Shown piece by piece: positions 39,779-50,980 of a stretch of DNA of 64,000 nucleotides. The stretch's first letter is position 1; each line of letters starts with the position of its first letter. The stretch comes from Thraustochytrium sp. TN22 (lineage: Eukaryota; Sar; Bigyra; Thraustochytrida; Thraustochytriidae), in contig JABLUY010000028.1 of assembly GCA_013306675.1 (NCBI GenBank), forward strand, positions 140,211-204,210, given 5' to 3'. A model generated the notes under the pieces. It was not told the origin of the DNA, did not search any database, and worked only from the letters and a program-made list of their open reading frames with translations. Both the position numbers and the translations under genes were made by a program.

Positions 39779-41293
39779 TTAGTTCTGCTGGAAGTCGTCG
39801 TCGATCCAGCCGTAGGTGCGCTGGATGGCCTTGGACCAGCCGAGCATGTTGCGCTCGCGCTGCTCCTTGGACATCTTGGGCTCCCAGGACTTCTCGACGG
39901 CCCACTTCTCCTGCAGGGCCTCGAGCGAGGGCCAGACGCCAACGGCGAGGCCGGCGGCGTAGGCGGCGCCGAGGGCGGTGGTCTCGGCGACCTTGGGGCG
40001 CACGACGGGGGTGTCGAGCATGTCGGCCTGGAACTGCATGAGGGTGCTGTTCTCGACCATGCCGCCGTCGACGCGGAGGGACTTGAGCTTGACCTTGGAG
40101 TCCTTCTCCATGGCCTCGAACATGTCGCAGGACTGGTAGGAGACGGCCTCGAGGGTGGCGCGGGCAAGGTGGCCCTTGTTGGTGAAGCGGGTCATGCCGA
40201 CAATGACGCCGCGGGCGTCGTCGCGCCAGTACGGGGCGTAGAGGCCGGAGAAGGCCGGGACGAAGTAGATGCCGCCGGAGCTCGGGACGGAGTTGGCGAG
40301 CTCCTCGACCTCCGGGGCGCTCTTGATGAGGCCGAGGTTGTCGCGCAGCCACTGCACCAGGGCGCCGCCGATGGCGACCGAGCCCTCGAGGGCGTAGATG
40401 GGCTCCTCGCCGGCGATCTGGTAGCCGACGGTGGTGAGGAGGCCGTGCGTGGAGAGCACGGGCTCCTTGCCAGTGTTGAGGAGGAGGAAGCAGCCGGTGC
40501 CGTAGGTGTTCTTGGCGTCACCGGGGCGGAAGCAGGTCTGGCCGAAGAGGGCGGCCTGCTGGTCGCCGAGCACGCCGGACACGGGCACGCCGGCGATGCA
40601 GGAGGGCTCGACGGCGTCGAAGAACTTGCCGGACGAGGGGCGGATCTCCGGGAGCACCGAGCGGGGCAGCTCGAAGAGCTCGAGGAGCTCGTCGTCCCAC
40701 TGGAGGGACTTGATGTCCATGAGGAGCGTGCGGCTGGCGTTGGTCACGTCGGTGAGGTGCTCCTTCTGGCCGGAGAGCAGCCAGAGCAGCCAGGTGTCGA
40801 TGGTGCCAAAGAGCGCGTCGCCGTCCTTGACGGCCTGGGCCACGGTGTCGACGTTGTTGATGAGCCACTTGAGCTTGGTGCCGGCGAAGTACGGCACGAT
40901 GGGGAGCCCGGTCTTCTCCTGGAGCGTGTCGCGGCCGCCCACCTTGGCCGAGAGCTTGTCGCAGAAGGTCTGCGAGCGCATGTCCATCCAGACGATGGCG
41001 TTGTGGAGCGGCTTGCCGGTGCTCTTGGACCAGACCACGGTGGTCTCGCGCTGGTTGGTGATGCCGATGGACGAGAGGTCCGAGCCCTTGAGGCTGGCCT
41101 TCTCTAGCGCGCCCTCGATCGACTTGACCGTGTTGCGCCAGATCTCCATGGGGTCGTGCTCGACCCAGCCCTCCTGGGGCATGATCTGCTCATGCTCGTA
41201 CTGGGCATCGGCCACGATGTTGCCATCCTCGTCGAAGATGATGAACCGGGTCGAGGTCGTGCCCTGGTCGATCGAGCCCACGTACTTGGTCAT
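39779..41293 (-). CDS. GK: Glycerol kinase
   Basis: A 504-residue enzyme from the ATG at 41293, close to the usual length of 500-ish. It starts YVGSIDQGTTSTRFIIFDED, the phosphate-1/ATPase motif of the FGGY family. It has ITNQRETTVVWSKSTGKPL and NAIVWMDMRSQ in the N-lobe, then GTIDTWLLWLL, VTNASRTLLMDI and SGVLGDQQAALFGQ. The C-lobe has FVPAFSGLYAPYW and LRVDGGMVEN. It phosphorylates glycerol to glycerol-3-phosphate for lipid synthesis or catabolism. The frame continues upstream to 41740 with a Ser/Gln-rich stretch that probably is leader. Codon choice is strongly biased to G/C-ending codons, suggesting high expression. Confidence 0.95.
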   Translation of the reverse strand: MTKYVGSIDQGTTSTRFIIFDEDGNIVADAQYEHEQIMPQEGWVEHDPMEIWRNTVKSIEGALEKASLKGSDLSSIGITNQRETTVVWSKSTGKPLHNAIVWMDMRSQTFCDKLSAKVGGRDTLQEKTGLPIVPYFAGTKLKWLINNVDTVAQAVKDGDALFGTIDTWLLWLLSGQKEHLTDVTNASRTLLMDIKSLQWDDELLELFELPRSVLPEIRPSSGKFFDAVEPSCIAGVPVSGVLGDQQAALFGQTCFRPGDAKNTYGTGCFLLLNTGKEPVLSTHGLLTTVGYQIAGEEPIYALEGSVAIGGALVQWLRDNLGLIKSAPEVEELANSVPSSGGIYFVPAFSGLYAPYWRDDARGVIVGMTRFTNKGHLARATLEAVSYQSCDMFEAMEKDSKVKLKSLRVDGGMVENSTLMQFQADMLDTPVVRPKVAETTALGAAYAAGLAVGVWPSLEALQEKWAVEKSWEPKMSKEQRERNMLGWSKAIQRTYGWIDDDFQQN

Positions 41294-44200
41294 CTTGACA
41301 GGCGCCGCGGCGCTGCTCTCCTTCTGCCCCGTCGTGCTCTGCGACTGCGACTGCGACTTCTGCTGCGGCGGCGCGGGCGGCTGCGGCGCCTGCGACTTGC
41401 TGCACGAGGATCCTATCTTGCCGGCGCGCTGCTCTCGGCCTGCCTCCTCCGGGTTGCGGGTCTGCCGCGGCGCCCGCCGCGCCGCGCGCAGCCTCTGCTG
41501 CTCGGTCCACGCCGCCCCACTGCCCCCCGCCGCCCAGTGGGCGCCCCGCCCGCACCCCCCAAGCCCACTGCCCCCGCGCCGCCCAGTGGGCGCCCCCCGC
41601 CGCGCCGCGCGGCCCCCCCTCGCCGCGCCCAGCGGGGACCGCGCGCCGCTGTCGCGCACATTACATGACCACCCGCCGCCGCGGCCACAATAACTACATA
41701 ATACACACGAGCCGATACGATGCCGGCGAGTGCAGTGCAATGCAATCAGGGATCATTGCAGGCAGCGCCATGCGGCGCCGGCAACGCGAGGCGCCGCATT
41801 GCGGGCTCGCGGGCGCGGCCTCGGCGGGCTCGCCGGCAGCATCAGCCTGCACAGACTCCGAGGCTCAGGCGGCGCGCTCGAGATCCACACCGGGGCGGCG
41901 ACGCATCGGCGGAGCATGGGCCCAAAGACGAGACGAGACGAGACGAGTTATTCGCTCGCCGTCCGAGCCGAGGCCGAGGCCGCGTCGAGCATGCGATGCA
42001 CTGCACTGCACGCATGCGCTGCGCTGCGAGTCCGAGTCGTCGAGCATCCACTCCTTCATTCATTCCTTCATTCGCCCGTCCAGCGAGGCCAGGCCAGCGG
42101 CGCGGTGCTGCGCGGCCGGAGCGGCGGGTTCGCAGCGGCGCGCGGCGACGGCGGGGGCCGAGCCGAGCGGGCGCGGCGCAGCCAGGCAGGCAGCCCGGCG
42201 GCCGCGGCGAGGCGACGCGACGCCGGCGACGCGACGCCGCCTTCCATCACCACCAACCAGCTTGGCGCGCCGCGCATCACCCAGCAGCACACGGTCGCGG
42301 CGCTGTGGCTGCGCTTCTGGAGCGTCGCGCAGGCCGCCGCGCGAGCGAGCGAGCGAGCGAGCAACGCGGGGCGTGCGAGCGAGCGTGCGAAGGCACGAAC
42401 GATGGCCTGCCTCTGATCAGAAGAAGAAGCCACGCAGGCTGGAGCGCCTGGGCGGCAGGCAGCCCGTCGCGGGCGGCGGGCGGGCGGCTCGTCCACGCCG
42501 ACTGACGATCCAGCGATCGCCCTCGGCGCCCTCGTCGACCTGCCCGCCTGGATCGGCGGCCTGCTCTCTCAGCTCAGATCAGATCAGCCGGCCAGGAATG
42601 GCGGCCAGCAGCACGGCGCACGAGCTCAGGCAGTGGACAGCGGCGCTGCCGGGGGCCGGCGCAGCGCAGGGCTGCAAGCAAGAGCGTTCACTGGGAGTGA
42701 GTAGGAACGAAGTGCCTCGCTCGCGGCGGCGGCGGTGACGCGACAAGCCTGGCTTCGTTCAGCCGGACGAGGAGCGGCGAGCGCGCGATGGAGGGAGCGA
42801 ACTTGGAGAGCCGCAGGGGCTGAGCGGAGGCGAGGCTGGCGCGCATGGCCGGTTTGTGGCTGCCCACAAAGTGTACGCGGCGTACGCCACGCCGGGAAGT
42901 GGACCCGAAGCCTTGCGAGCTGGAAGGCGGCCGTGATGCGTCGCCCTTGTCGTGCGCTTGGCGGACGGGCCAAGAGTCAGGGATTCTGCCTGCCTGCCAG
43001 TGCCTTCACCGCCAGTGCTCTCACTGCCTCGGCGATCGCGGCTACCAAGGGTCTCTCGCGGGTTCGAAGCAGGGCCCTGGGCCCGGCGACGCAGACGAGA
43101 CCACTCTTCCGAATCGGTTCGTCAGCCAAGGACGCTTCCAAGGCCTCTTGCTCAAGAGAGCCTCGAGAGCGCGAGCAACCCGCTCGCTCTCGTGACTCTC
43201 GGATCGAGTCCGAAGCGCTCCGTGTGCCACGGCCGGCAACGTGGCAGCCAGGCTGAGCCAGCCACACGCGAACCAGCCGAGCGCAGCCAGTTGCTCGAGA
43301 GTCGAGGCCGCGTCAGCTCCGCAAATTTGTCGTCGGGCTGACTCTGGCTGGCCACGGAGTCAGGTGACGGTCCAATAGCCGCCAGTGATGCGGCACGCGC
43401 GCGAGCTGCCTCAGGACAACCGAGCTGCGTCGTGGGTGTGCGCGCAAACCGCGGCGATAAAGAGACCGGGCTGGCCGGCGACGCGACGTCTCCGACGAGG
43501 GCCAGCTGCCAGGGTGGCGAGCAGGTCCATTTTACGGTCGAAAATCGAAATGCGAGGCTTGGCACGGCGAGGTGTGGCGAGGCTCCCACCAAAATTCTTG
43601 AAACTTGAGAGAGCCTCACTGTCAGAACGAGTGCAACTTGGTTGTGCTCCTTGTGCTCCTTGCCTTTTGCAAACATGGCTGCACTGCGACCCACGTTCTT
43701 GCAACTGGGACAGTCTCATATTGACAGACACGTTGCCGAGCGACTTTTGCGTCCGTGGTGCGCTAAAGAAAAAAAGCCGGGGCTCGTTGCAGTTGCGCCC
43801 CCGCCGGGCCCGAGCACTATCGTACACAGGGCCATGCTCGTGCCCTGCTATGCGCAACGAGCTAAACGCTTCAAGTTCCCGTTTGAACCTCGAGTGAAGT
43901 TGACCTTCTTGATTAGCCAGTCGACCGCACTGCGAGCCAGGGATCGTATCTGAGCCGTTCGCTGACCCTGGTCACGAATGCAAGCAAGCCTTGGGTTGAA
44001 GGGCTGCTCGCGGACTAGCTAGCTGGACACGTGCCACCAGCACTTGTGTCCGCGGACGTTGACAGTCCAGATCGACGACTGACAAATTTTTCAATCTTAC
44101 GTTTCCGTCACTGTGACCAGGTCTCAAGATCTTGGCTGGCCATGAGTTACAAAGCGCCACGGCTACTTGAGCCAGATCCAACACATTCAAGGCTGCTAGT

Positions 44201-44783
44201 GGCGATTCGTTCGCGCGGAATGACTGCCACTTCGCGTCCGCTGACAAGGGAAAAGGCGTTCGACCCACTGCAGGGAAACTAGCTCGCTAACCGGCAGCGG
44301 CCGCAGCCACGATCTGGGCCCGATCTGAGTCCTGCTCCACCTCCTAATTGAAGCCGCCCAGAACCTGATACGCAACGAAGCAAGCGGCTGCCGCGGACAA
44401 GCCAAGGCAGCCAAGGTCGAATGTCGGCCAAATGTCCCATGTCGCTTCCCCGCGCGAAAGATAGGGAGAGAACCCACCCGCCAGGTTCTCTCTCTGCCAT
44501 CGCCCGCCATCCACTACGTCACGTCCTCGCTCCTCAAGCCACGCTAGCCTTGCCTTGCCCGAGCCCGTGCCGCACTCCGTCGCGCGGCTCGGCGTGCGCG
44601 AGAAAGAGCTCGAGCAGGAGCGCGACAAGGCTGAGCACGAGCATGGGCATGAGCATGGGCACGAACCTGTGAGCCTGAGCGTGAAAATGAGATGAGCAAG
44701 TCCGGCTCGGCGGCGCCGCAGAGCCCGTTCGCGCGCGCGGAGGCGGCGCGGCACAGCGCGGCGCGGCACGCAGCGGCGGAAGG
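41294..44783. other. Gene-free intergenic region upstream of glycerol kinase and the lipid-kinase gene
   Basis: No gene supported over 3.5 kb. The left part is GC-rich, with two copies of GCCGCCCAGTGGGCGCCCC around 41530 and 41580 in the glycerol kinase promoter region, and an AT-containing patch at 41690-41710. GAGC units lie at 42347-42362. The 43.6-44.4 kb part is less GC-rich but has only short ORFs without conserved character. Confidence 0.55.
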
Positions 44784-46457
44784 ATGCTGCAGGAGGCGGA
44801 CGAGCGGTCGCTGCTGCTGCCCGGCGGCGGCGGTGGCGAAGTGGAGCTGCTGCTGGAGTCGGGGCCGTCGGACCTCCGGTGCGGCGGCGTGGACGGGCCG
44901 GTGGCCGTGCGGCTGGCGGAGGACGTGCTGCAGGTGGTGGAGGCGGCGTCGGGCGAGGTGGTGCGCGAGGTGTGGCTGCAGGACGTGACGGCCGTGTTCC
45001 TGCGGCGGCGGCGCGATGACTTCGGCGAGGCCGCGCCGCCGCGGAACGGCAACGTCGGCGCCGCCCACGCGGAGCTTCAGATGGACGAGGACGAGGAGGA
45101 CATGCGGGCCGAGGAGGAGCGGCGCGCGGCGCGGCAGAGGCTGGGGCTCGGCCACGAGGATCTGATGGACGACGAGGACGACGCGGAGATCGTGGTGGTC
45201 TCCTTCCCGTTATACGCGGAACGCTCGTGCTGCCCGCGCGTGCCGTGCGGGCCGCTGGGCGTGTGCTGCGGGGCGCGGCTCGTGCGCGACGAGATGGATG
45301 AGCTCGTGCTGACGGCGGAATCGCCCGACCTGGTGCACCACTGGGAGTACGCCATCGTGAACGCCGTGTCCGGACGCAGTCTGCCGGACGTCTGCGTGTC
45401 CAAGGACAAGCGCATGCTGGTGATCGTCTCGCCCATGAGCGGCCAGGGTCGCGCGGAGACCGTCTACGACCGCCAGGTGCGGCCCATTTTGGACGCCTCG
45501 CGCGTCGCATGCGAAGTGGTCACCACCAAGAGCATCGGCGATGCCACTGACATTGTGCTCCGCCGCCGCAACGACCTCGCGGCGCTCGACGGTATCGTCT
45601 GCGTGGGCGGCGACGGCATCATTTACGAGGTCGTGCAGGCGCTCAAGGAGGTTGCCGGTCACGCCGACCGCCTGCCCGTGCCGGTGGGCGTCGTGCCGGC
45701 CGGGTCCGGCAATGGCATCGCGGCCTCGCTGCATCACGCCGTGGGCGAGCTGGTGAACGACCCGGTCTCGGCCGCCGTGGGCATCGCGCGCGGCCGCGTG
45801 CAGCCGCTCGACCTCTGGCGCGTGCGCTCGCTCGGGCCGGACGGGGCGGCGCACAAGACCTGCTTCGCCTGCCTCTCCGTGGCGTGGGCCTTTGTCTCCG
45901 ACACGGACATCGAATCCGAGACCATGCGCGCGCTCGGCGGCCTGCGCTTTACTCTCCAGGGCGCGCTCAACGTCGTTCGCTACCGCACCTACCGCGGCAC
46001 CTTCGCCTACCTTCCTTACGAGGAGTCGCGCGCGCATCAGGACGCTGGGGACGCGAACGAGGTGCCGGACCTGGAGGCGGACCTGCCGCCCGTGTGGCGC
46101 GTCGAGTCGGGCACCTTTGCGCTGCTCTGGGCGCTCAACGCGACGCACCCGACGTCGGACCAGCGCCTTGTCGCGGACGCCGCGCCGGACAATGGCTGCA
46201 TCGAGGTGGTCCTCGTGCGCGACGTGGGCCGCCTCGCGCTCGCTCGTGGCCTCCTCGCCATGGACAACGGCGACCAGTTCGAGGTGCCGGGCTGGGAGCG
46301 CATCCGCGCGCGCGCGTTTCGCCTCGAGGCGCACGATTCGGAGCCCCAGCTGCCCGGCCGCCTCGTGCTCGACGGCGAGCTCGTCACATACCCGGTGCGC
46401 CGCGTCCAGGTCGAGGCCATGCGTGCGCACGCCGACTTCTTCTCCTACATCAAGTGA
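44784..46457 (+). CDS. Sphingosine/diacylglycerol kinase-like lipid kinase
   Basis: A 557-residue protein. The N-terminal about 200 residues include a PH-like region as in plant/animal sphingosine kinases, with an acidic EDEEDMRAEEE insert. The catalytic domain begins near residue 210 with MLVIVSPMSGQGRAE (phosphate-binding start) and continues with VCVGGDGIIYEVVQAL (GGDG at 275-278, nucleotide loop) and VGVVPAGSGNGIAASL. The C-terminal lobe has the usual beta-sandwich and ends with LVLDGELV, where the Asp-Gly-Glu motif of the DAGK-catalytic family lies. Most likely it phosphorylates sphingoid bases; ceramide or diacylglycerol remain possible. No membrane segment is seen. Confidence 0.88.
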   Translation: MLQEADERSLLLPGGGGGEVELLLESGPSDLRCGGVDGPVAVRLAEDVLQVVEAASGEVVREVWLQDVTAVFLRRRRDDFGEAAPPRNGNVGAAHAELQMDEDEEDMRAEEERRAARQRLGLGHEDLMDDEDDAEIVVVSFPLYAERSCCPRVPCGPLGVCCGARLVRDEMDELVLTAESPDLVHHWEYAIVNAVSGRSLPDVCVSKDKRMLVIVSPMSGQGRAETVYDRQVRPILDASRVACEVVTTKSIGDATDIVLRRRNDLAALDGIVCVGGDGIIYEVVQALKEVAGHADRLPVPVGVVPAGSGNGIAASLHHAVGELVNDPVSAAVGIARGRVQPLDLWRVRSLGPDGAAHKTCFACLSVAWAFVSDTDIESETMRALGGLRFTLQGALNVVRYRTYRGTFAYLPYEESRAHQDAGDANEVPDLEADLPPVWRVESGTFALLWALNATHPTSDQRLVADAAPDNGCIEVVLVRDVGRLALARGLLAMDNGDQFEVPGWERIRARAFRLEAHDSEPQLPGRLVLDGELVTYPVRRVQVEAMRAHADFFSYIK

Positions 46458-46753
46458 GCCAGCCAGCCTCCTGCGCCAATAGAAATATGAATTTATGACG
46501 ATTGATCCATTGAACAAGGCGCCGGCCCTGCTTGCTTGCGGAGGCAAGACAGGTCACTAGCGAGTTTAGCGCGCGTGTTGTGTCTTGTGTCTTGTTGTGT
46601 GTGAGCACCAGCAGCTCAGCTCTCTCAGTCAGGCCACAGAACGCCGCCCGCCGCCGTGCGCAGCGCAAAAGGGACGATTGCCGCCGCTCTGGGCACTCTT
46701 GTCGCAATCTGGGTGCTGCTACTAGCCCTCGCAGTTTTAAAATAATAGCTTGC

Positions 46754-48100
46754 TCAGACCTGGGCAATGGGGTGACCAGAATCGCTGCGTGGACTGCTGC
46801 CATCACCACGCGTAGATGAGGAAGAGTGCTCGGCGCCGCCGTTGCTCGGGCCGGAACTGGAGTTGAGCGTGGGCTTGGCCTCGACGTCAGAAATGTCGTC
46901 GCCCTCGGCGCGCGCAGGGCGCGGGAGCGGGAGCCAGCCCTCCTGCGGCCACGGCTGCTGCAGCGCGCGCGAGCTGCAGCAGAGGTGGCCGAGAATGTCC
47001 CAGCAGGGCATCTTGGGGCGGCGCAGCGGCTCGCCGCCCAAAAAGACCGACTGGAAGTACAAAGGGTACACGAAGAGCATGGGCACCATGCCGATGAGAA
47101 GGCCAGCGATGCAGTCCGAGATGCGGTGCTTGTTGTTAGCAACGCGCGTCTCCACCACGTACAAGACCGCCAGCAGAAAGGCGCTCATGAAGGCATAGCC
47201 CGGCAAGTACATGCGCTGCTGGATGTTGCGGCCGTAGACCTGCATCTTGCCCGCCAGGTAGAGCCAGTTGAACATGAAGACGCCCGAAATGTTGATGACG
47301 TGGCCGCTCGGGAAGCTCGTGAAGCCCTGCGCCACTGTGTAGGCAGAGTACACGCCGCTGCCCTTATTGCCCTGGCAATCGGCCTCCAGCACCGTGACGG
47401 CGCGCCCCCACAGGCTGCCGCACGCCTGCCAGAGCGGGACATCCGTCGCGTTGCACGGCACGATGGTGCCCGGCGAGTAGCGCGGGTCCACCAGGCCGCA
47501 CTGAATCGGGCAGCACGTCGGGTCGTCGCAGAGGTCCGGCACGTTGTAGTTGTCGATGGTCGTGCACGTCCAGACGATGTCCTTGAGGCAGGCCGGCGCG
47601 CAGCGCGCCAGCATGTCGGGCCGCGGCCGCATCACCGCCTCCTTCATCGTCAGGTACGTGAAGTTCGACACCAGCAGCGCGCCGGCCAGCGTGCAGAACA
47701 CCGCGTGCGCGTCCTCGAACCAGTCCATGCGCCGCAAAAAGAAGATTAAGTACATGACCGCGCTCGGCGCCACACACATGATCGCCACATCCCCCACCGT
47801 CAGCGTGTCATCATACAAGGGCCGCTGCACGCCCGGGTCCGCCATGTCAAAGACGCCCTCCGTGTGCACCCCAAACACGACCTCCGGGCGAGCCAGCATG
47901 AACAGCAGCACGATGAGCGCCACGTAGTCGTACAGAAACGCCGGCGTCCACCACCCCAGCGGCCTCGTCAGCTTGCCCGTGCTGTCGTCGTACCCGCCGT
48001 TGGACACGACGTCCCCGAACCGCGCGCCCTTGCGCATCTTGTCCAGGGCCGCGCCCATGGACTGATCTCCCCTCGCTCGCTCGCCGCCCGGCTGAGCCAC
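46754..48100 (-). CDS. PAP2-family lipid phosphate phosphatase
   Basis: A 448-residue membrane protein. The start may be the ATG at 48100 or that at 48058 (MGAALDKMRKG). Six membrane segments are visible. The PAP2 signature is in three parts: KEAVMRPRP (C1), FPSGH with the catalytic His (C2), and RVANNKHRISD (C3, His as nucleophile). A lumenal loop between C1 and C2 has many Cys residues (CTTIDNYNVPDLCDDPTCCP), probably disulfide-bonded. The C-terminal tail is long and Ser/Gly-rich. The enzyme class removes phosphate from lipids such as phosphatidate, lysophosphatidate or sphingosine-1-phosphate. It is convergent with the lipid kinase next door, 296 bases apart; a functional link would be coincidental. 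Confidence 0.9.
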   Translation of the reverse strand: MAQPGGERARGDQSMGAALDKMRKGARFGDVVSNGGYDDSTGKLTRPLGWWTPAFLYDYVALIVLLFMLARPEVVFGVHTEGVFDMADPGVQRPLYDDTLTVGDVAIMCVAPSAVMYLIFFLRRMDWFEDAHAVFCTLAGALLVSNFTYLTMKEAVMRPRPDMLARCAPACLKDIVWTCTTIDNYNVPDLCDDPTCCPIQCGLVDPRYSPGTIVPCNATDVPLWQACGSLWGRAVTVLEADCQGNKGSGVYSAYTVAQGFTSFPSGHVINISGVFMFNWLYLAGKMQVYGRNIQQRMYLPGYAFMSAFLLAVLYVVETRVANNKHRISDCIAGLLIGMVPMLFVYPLYFQSVFLGGEPLRRPKMPCWDILGHLCCSSRALQQPWPQEGWLPLPRPARAEGDDISDVEAKPTLNSSSGPSNGGAEHSSSSTRGDGSSPRSDSGHPIAQV

Positions 48101-49381
48101 GTCTCGCGCCGCGCCGCGAGGCCCTGTCTCCTCGCGGGCCGCGCGCCCTCGCGCTGCGGCGTCTCTCTTTTGCTGCCTCTCTGTCTGTCTCTCTCTCTGT
48201 CTGTCTGTCTGTCTGTCCGGCTACTCCAGTTTGCAGCCAGCCGGCAGCTCGACGCCGGGGTCCGCGGCCTCCTCGTCGGTCTCCTGCAGCGCCGCCCGCA
48301 CCGGGTCGCGCCGCGCTCGCCGCCTCGCCGCCGGAGGTTGGCCGTCTGCCGCCGACCACTGCGGCCTGGCCAGAGCCGCGCGGGTCCGAGCCCGGGTCCG
48401 AGTCCGAGTCTGTCTGCGCGGCGGCGCCGTACGGCCACTTGTACGGGTGGGTACCACCACCACCACTTGACGAAGTACTACTACTAAGTACCTGTGACTG
48501 GCCTGGGGCACGGCGCTGCTCTTGCCGCTCGTCGAGACTCGGAGGGACTGGAGTGGGGCTGGAGCGTGCAGTGCAGTACTGGGCAGGGCAGGGCGAGACT
48601 GGAGTCGCGCGGCTCGGAGTCTCGTGGCTGGCCGCCGCGATCGTTTCTGCGCGCGCGAGAGGCGGGATCCACCGGGCCGTCACGCCGCGGCCTGGGAAGA
48701 AGCCTTCGATGTGCGCGAAGCTCTCGGGCATTGTCGTGCTGAGCCGCGGCTGGCTCAGCGCACCGCGCGGCAGCAGCACCCAGCTTGCCAAGCCAAGGCT
48801 AGTTCTGTGGAGCTCGCTCGGCGCTGCACGGGCGCAGAGTCGCCAGAGGCGTCGCCGGAGGCGCTCGGACGCACGTGGACTGATCGCAAGGACGGCCAGC
48901 CGGCGCCAGCCGCATGGACACAGGCTGTCCATCCGGACCACCCCTGTGGTGTGCACGGGAGTGACCCAAGTTCGAGGTCACGTCCTTTGGCAGCCTGTTC
49001 AGGCCTGTTCAGGTGATCGGCGGTAGTCGGTGCGGCGTGCCACGACGTGGCCGGCCACGAAGGGGCAGGCGTAGTGAGGCGAGTGAGGCTAGCGGCCACC
49101 TCCGCACCGAGCATGGCGCAGGTGGGCGAGGCCGCTAACCACCAGGCCATGTGGCTGCGCTCAGTGACCAGACACTAGTACCCTGAAGTCCGGTCAGGAA
49201 TGAAGGGCGGACGCAGAAGGGACGTGGGGAGTCCATTGCGGCAGCGCGGTCTCAAGCATGTCGGCCTCGCAGGCCAGCAGTCTTTTCGTTTTCTGACTGA
49301 CTCTGGCTGATCAACGCAGAGCCTCTTCTTCTTGTCACTTTCTTACATGATCTAACCATGGCTGATGATCAACGCAGGGCT
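48101..49381. other. Intergenic region upstream of the PAP2 gene
   Basis: A CTGT/TCTC tetranucleotide array at 48176-48220 lies about 80-120 bases upstream of the PAP2 start. No gene supported in the remainder. Confidence 0.55.
48176..48220. repeat. (CTGT)n/(CTCT)n array
   Basis: Pyrimidine-rich tetranucleotides in the likely leader of the PAP2 gene. A similar CTGT array lies at 55434-55480. Confidence 0.8.
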
Positions 49382-50980
49382 TCATCGTAGGGCTGAACGA
49401 GTGTCGTAGTAGTAGGGGTGGTGCGCGCGCACGGCGTCGTGCAGTACTACCGGGCCGTCTCGGTCACGGTCCCGCAGGCTGCCACCGTGACGAGACGCCG
49501 GCGCTCGTGAGCCCGACTCGGAGAGGTTTTCCTCGGAGGTGAACTCGGTCCTGGTGCACGCTACTACCGAGGCGTCCGACTTCACTTGCTCGCAGGGTAC
49601 GGGTACAAGACGCAGCGTGAACAACGCGCCAGGCTGCGCAAGGTGCAGATGGGCGCGGTCAGCGCAGGCGAGTGCCGTGGCCGATGCGAAGCGCGAGTCG
49701 AGCAGGCGCGAGGCGCCACGGTGACTGCCCTCCACGAGCAGCTGGTGCAGACCGCGCGCGTCCGCGACGAGCAGACTACGGCTCGCGCTGTGATACACCA
49801 TGGCGCGCGGCTTGGTGTAGGCACTGGCAGCCTCGTTCGCTGTCAGGGTGGTCACGCGGCGCGAGCGCAGGCACACGCGCCGCACGTGCCCGCGGCGCTC
49901 CAAGATGAAGACGCTGGACGAGCCTGGCGAAACGACAACCTGGAAGGGGTGGTCCAGCAGCGCGTCGCTGAGTCGGCCGTCGCGGCGCCCGGCCTCCATG
50001 CGCCCGGTCCCCGGGCTACGCCCGCCGCCCACGAGCGTACTCACGCCGGCGTCCTTTCCCAGCACGACCGCCACGCGCACGGCGTGGTTACCCTCGTCTG
50101 CCACGAAGACGCGGCCGTCCGCGGTGGCCGCCAGCCCGCTCGGCTTATTGAAGAGCGCCGTTGTCAGCGCGCCGTCCCGCCAGCCACGACGGCCGGCGCC
50201 GGCCAGCGGCCGCGACTGCACCTCGCCCTGGCCGGCCACCACCTCGCGCAGCTGGTGCATGCGCGCGTCGCTTACGCAGAAGCGTGCTTGAGAGCGCGGC
50301 GCCGCGTCCGGCTGCATCCCGGCCGCCGAGCAGATGCCCTGCACGTCGCGCTGCCGGTCCGGGTTCTCCAGCATCACGCGGCGACCGCCCTGCGCCTGGC
50401 CCGACGATCCGAGCGAGACGAGCCAGACGCCCCCGCGTCCGGCCGCGGCCACGGCCTCGCCGCAGTGCAGCAGCCCGCTCACAGCCCCCTCGTAGTTGCC
50501 CTGCAAGCGGGGCTCGCTCGCCGACACGCGCACGAGCACCGACGCCCTCGTCGAAGACCTCGTGCTCGAGGTCGTCGTGCTCGCCGCGCTGCTGTCAATG
50601 ACCGCAGCAACCGGCAGGTCCTGGGTGGCCGCACCGCGCTTGCTGCCGCTGCCAGCCGTCGTGCGCGCGGCCGTCGCCGTCGTCGGTACGGACGTCCATC
50701 CCGGCCGCGCCCGGCGCCTGCCCGGCGGTGCCTTGGCGGCGACGACGGCGGCGGCGGCGGCGGCCGCGGCGGAGGCCTGGGCGTTCACGGTCGACGCGGG
50801 CTGTACCTCGCCCAGGACGCGCCGGCGCGCGCCGTGCGGCGGGCCCGCTCGCGCCTGGGCCCTCATGGCGCTGCGACCGCGACCTCCAAACGGTTCTGCG
50901 GCACACGCACCGTGGTCGCCCAGGGCGTCGCGACTCGCGCAGGGCACGTCCGGCGGGGTGACCGACCAAAAATGGAGCAA
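49382..50980 (-). CDS. NHL-repeat beta-propeller protein
   Basis: The frame gives 532 residues from the ATG at 50980, or 494 from the ATG at 50866. The N-terminal half is low-complexity (Ala, Arg, Ser/Thr). The C-terminal half contains NHL-type units: PLAGAGRRGWRDGALTTALF followed by NKPSGLAATADGRVFVADEG and NHAVRVA, then VSTLVGGGRSPGTG with RRDGRLSDALLDHPFQVVV. These are the repeats of a propeller used as a binding scaffold. No catalytic peptidyl-alpha-hydroxyglycine lyase residues could be assigned. No clear signal peptide. A single exon; partner unknown. Confidence 0.75.
   Translation of the reverse strand: MLHFWSVTPPDVPCASRDALGDHGACAAEPFGGRGRSAMRAQARAGPPHGARRRVLGEVQPASTVNAQASAAAAAAAAVVAAKAPPGRRRARPGWTSVPTTATAARTTAGSGSKRGAATQDLPVAAVIDSSAASTTTSSTRSSTRASVLVRVSASEPRLQGNYEGAVSGLLHCGEAVAAAGRGGVWLVSLGSSGQAQGGRRVMLENPDRQRDVQGICSAAGMQPDAAPRSQARFCVSDARMHQLREVVAGQGEVQSRPLAGAGRRGWRDGALTTALFNKPSGLAATADGRVFVADEGNHAVRVAVVLGKDAGVSTLVGGGRSPGTGRMEAGRRDGRLSDALLDHPFQVVVSPGSSSVFILERRGHVRRVCLRSRRVTTLTANEAASAYTKPRAMVYHSASRSLLVADARGLHQLLVEGSHRGASRLLDSRFASATALACADRAHLHLAQPGALFTLRLVPVPCEQVKSDASVVACTRTEFTSEENLSESGSRAPASRHGGSLRDRDRDGPVVLHDAVRAHHPYYYDTRSALR

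Noticed and set aside
41294-44783. tRNA or other small RNA genes in the large gaps
   Set aside because: Looked for GGTTCGAATCC-type B boxes and cloverleaf pairings by eye; near matches (for example around 43050) had no matching acceptor stem. A tRNAscan run would be decisive.
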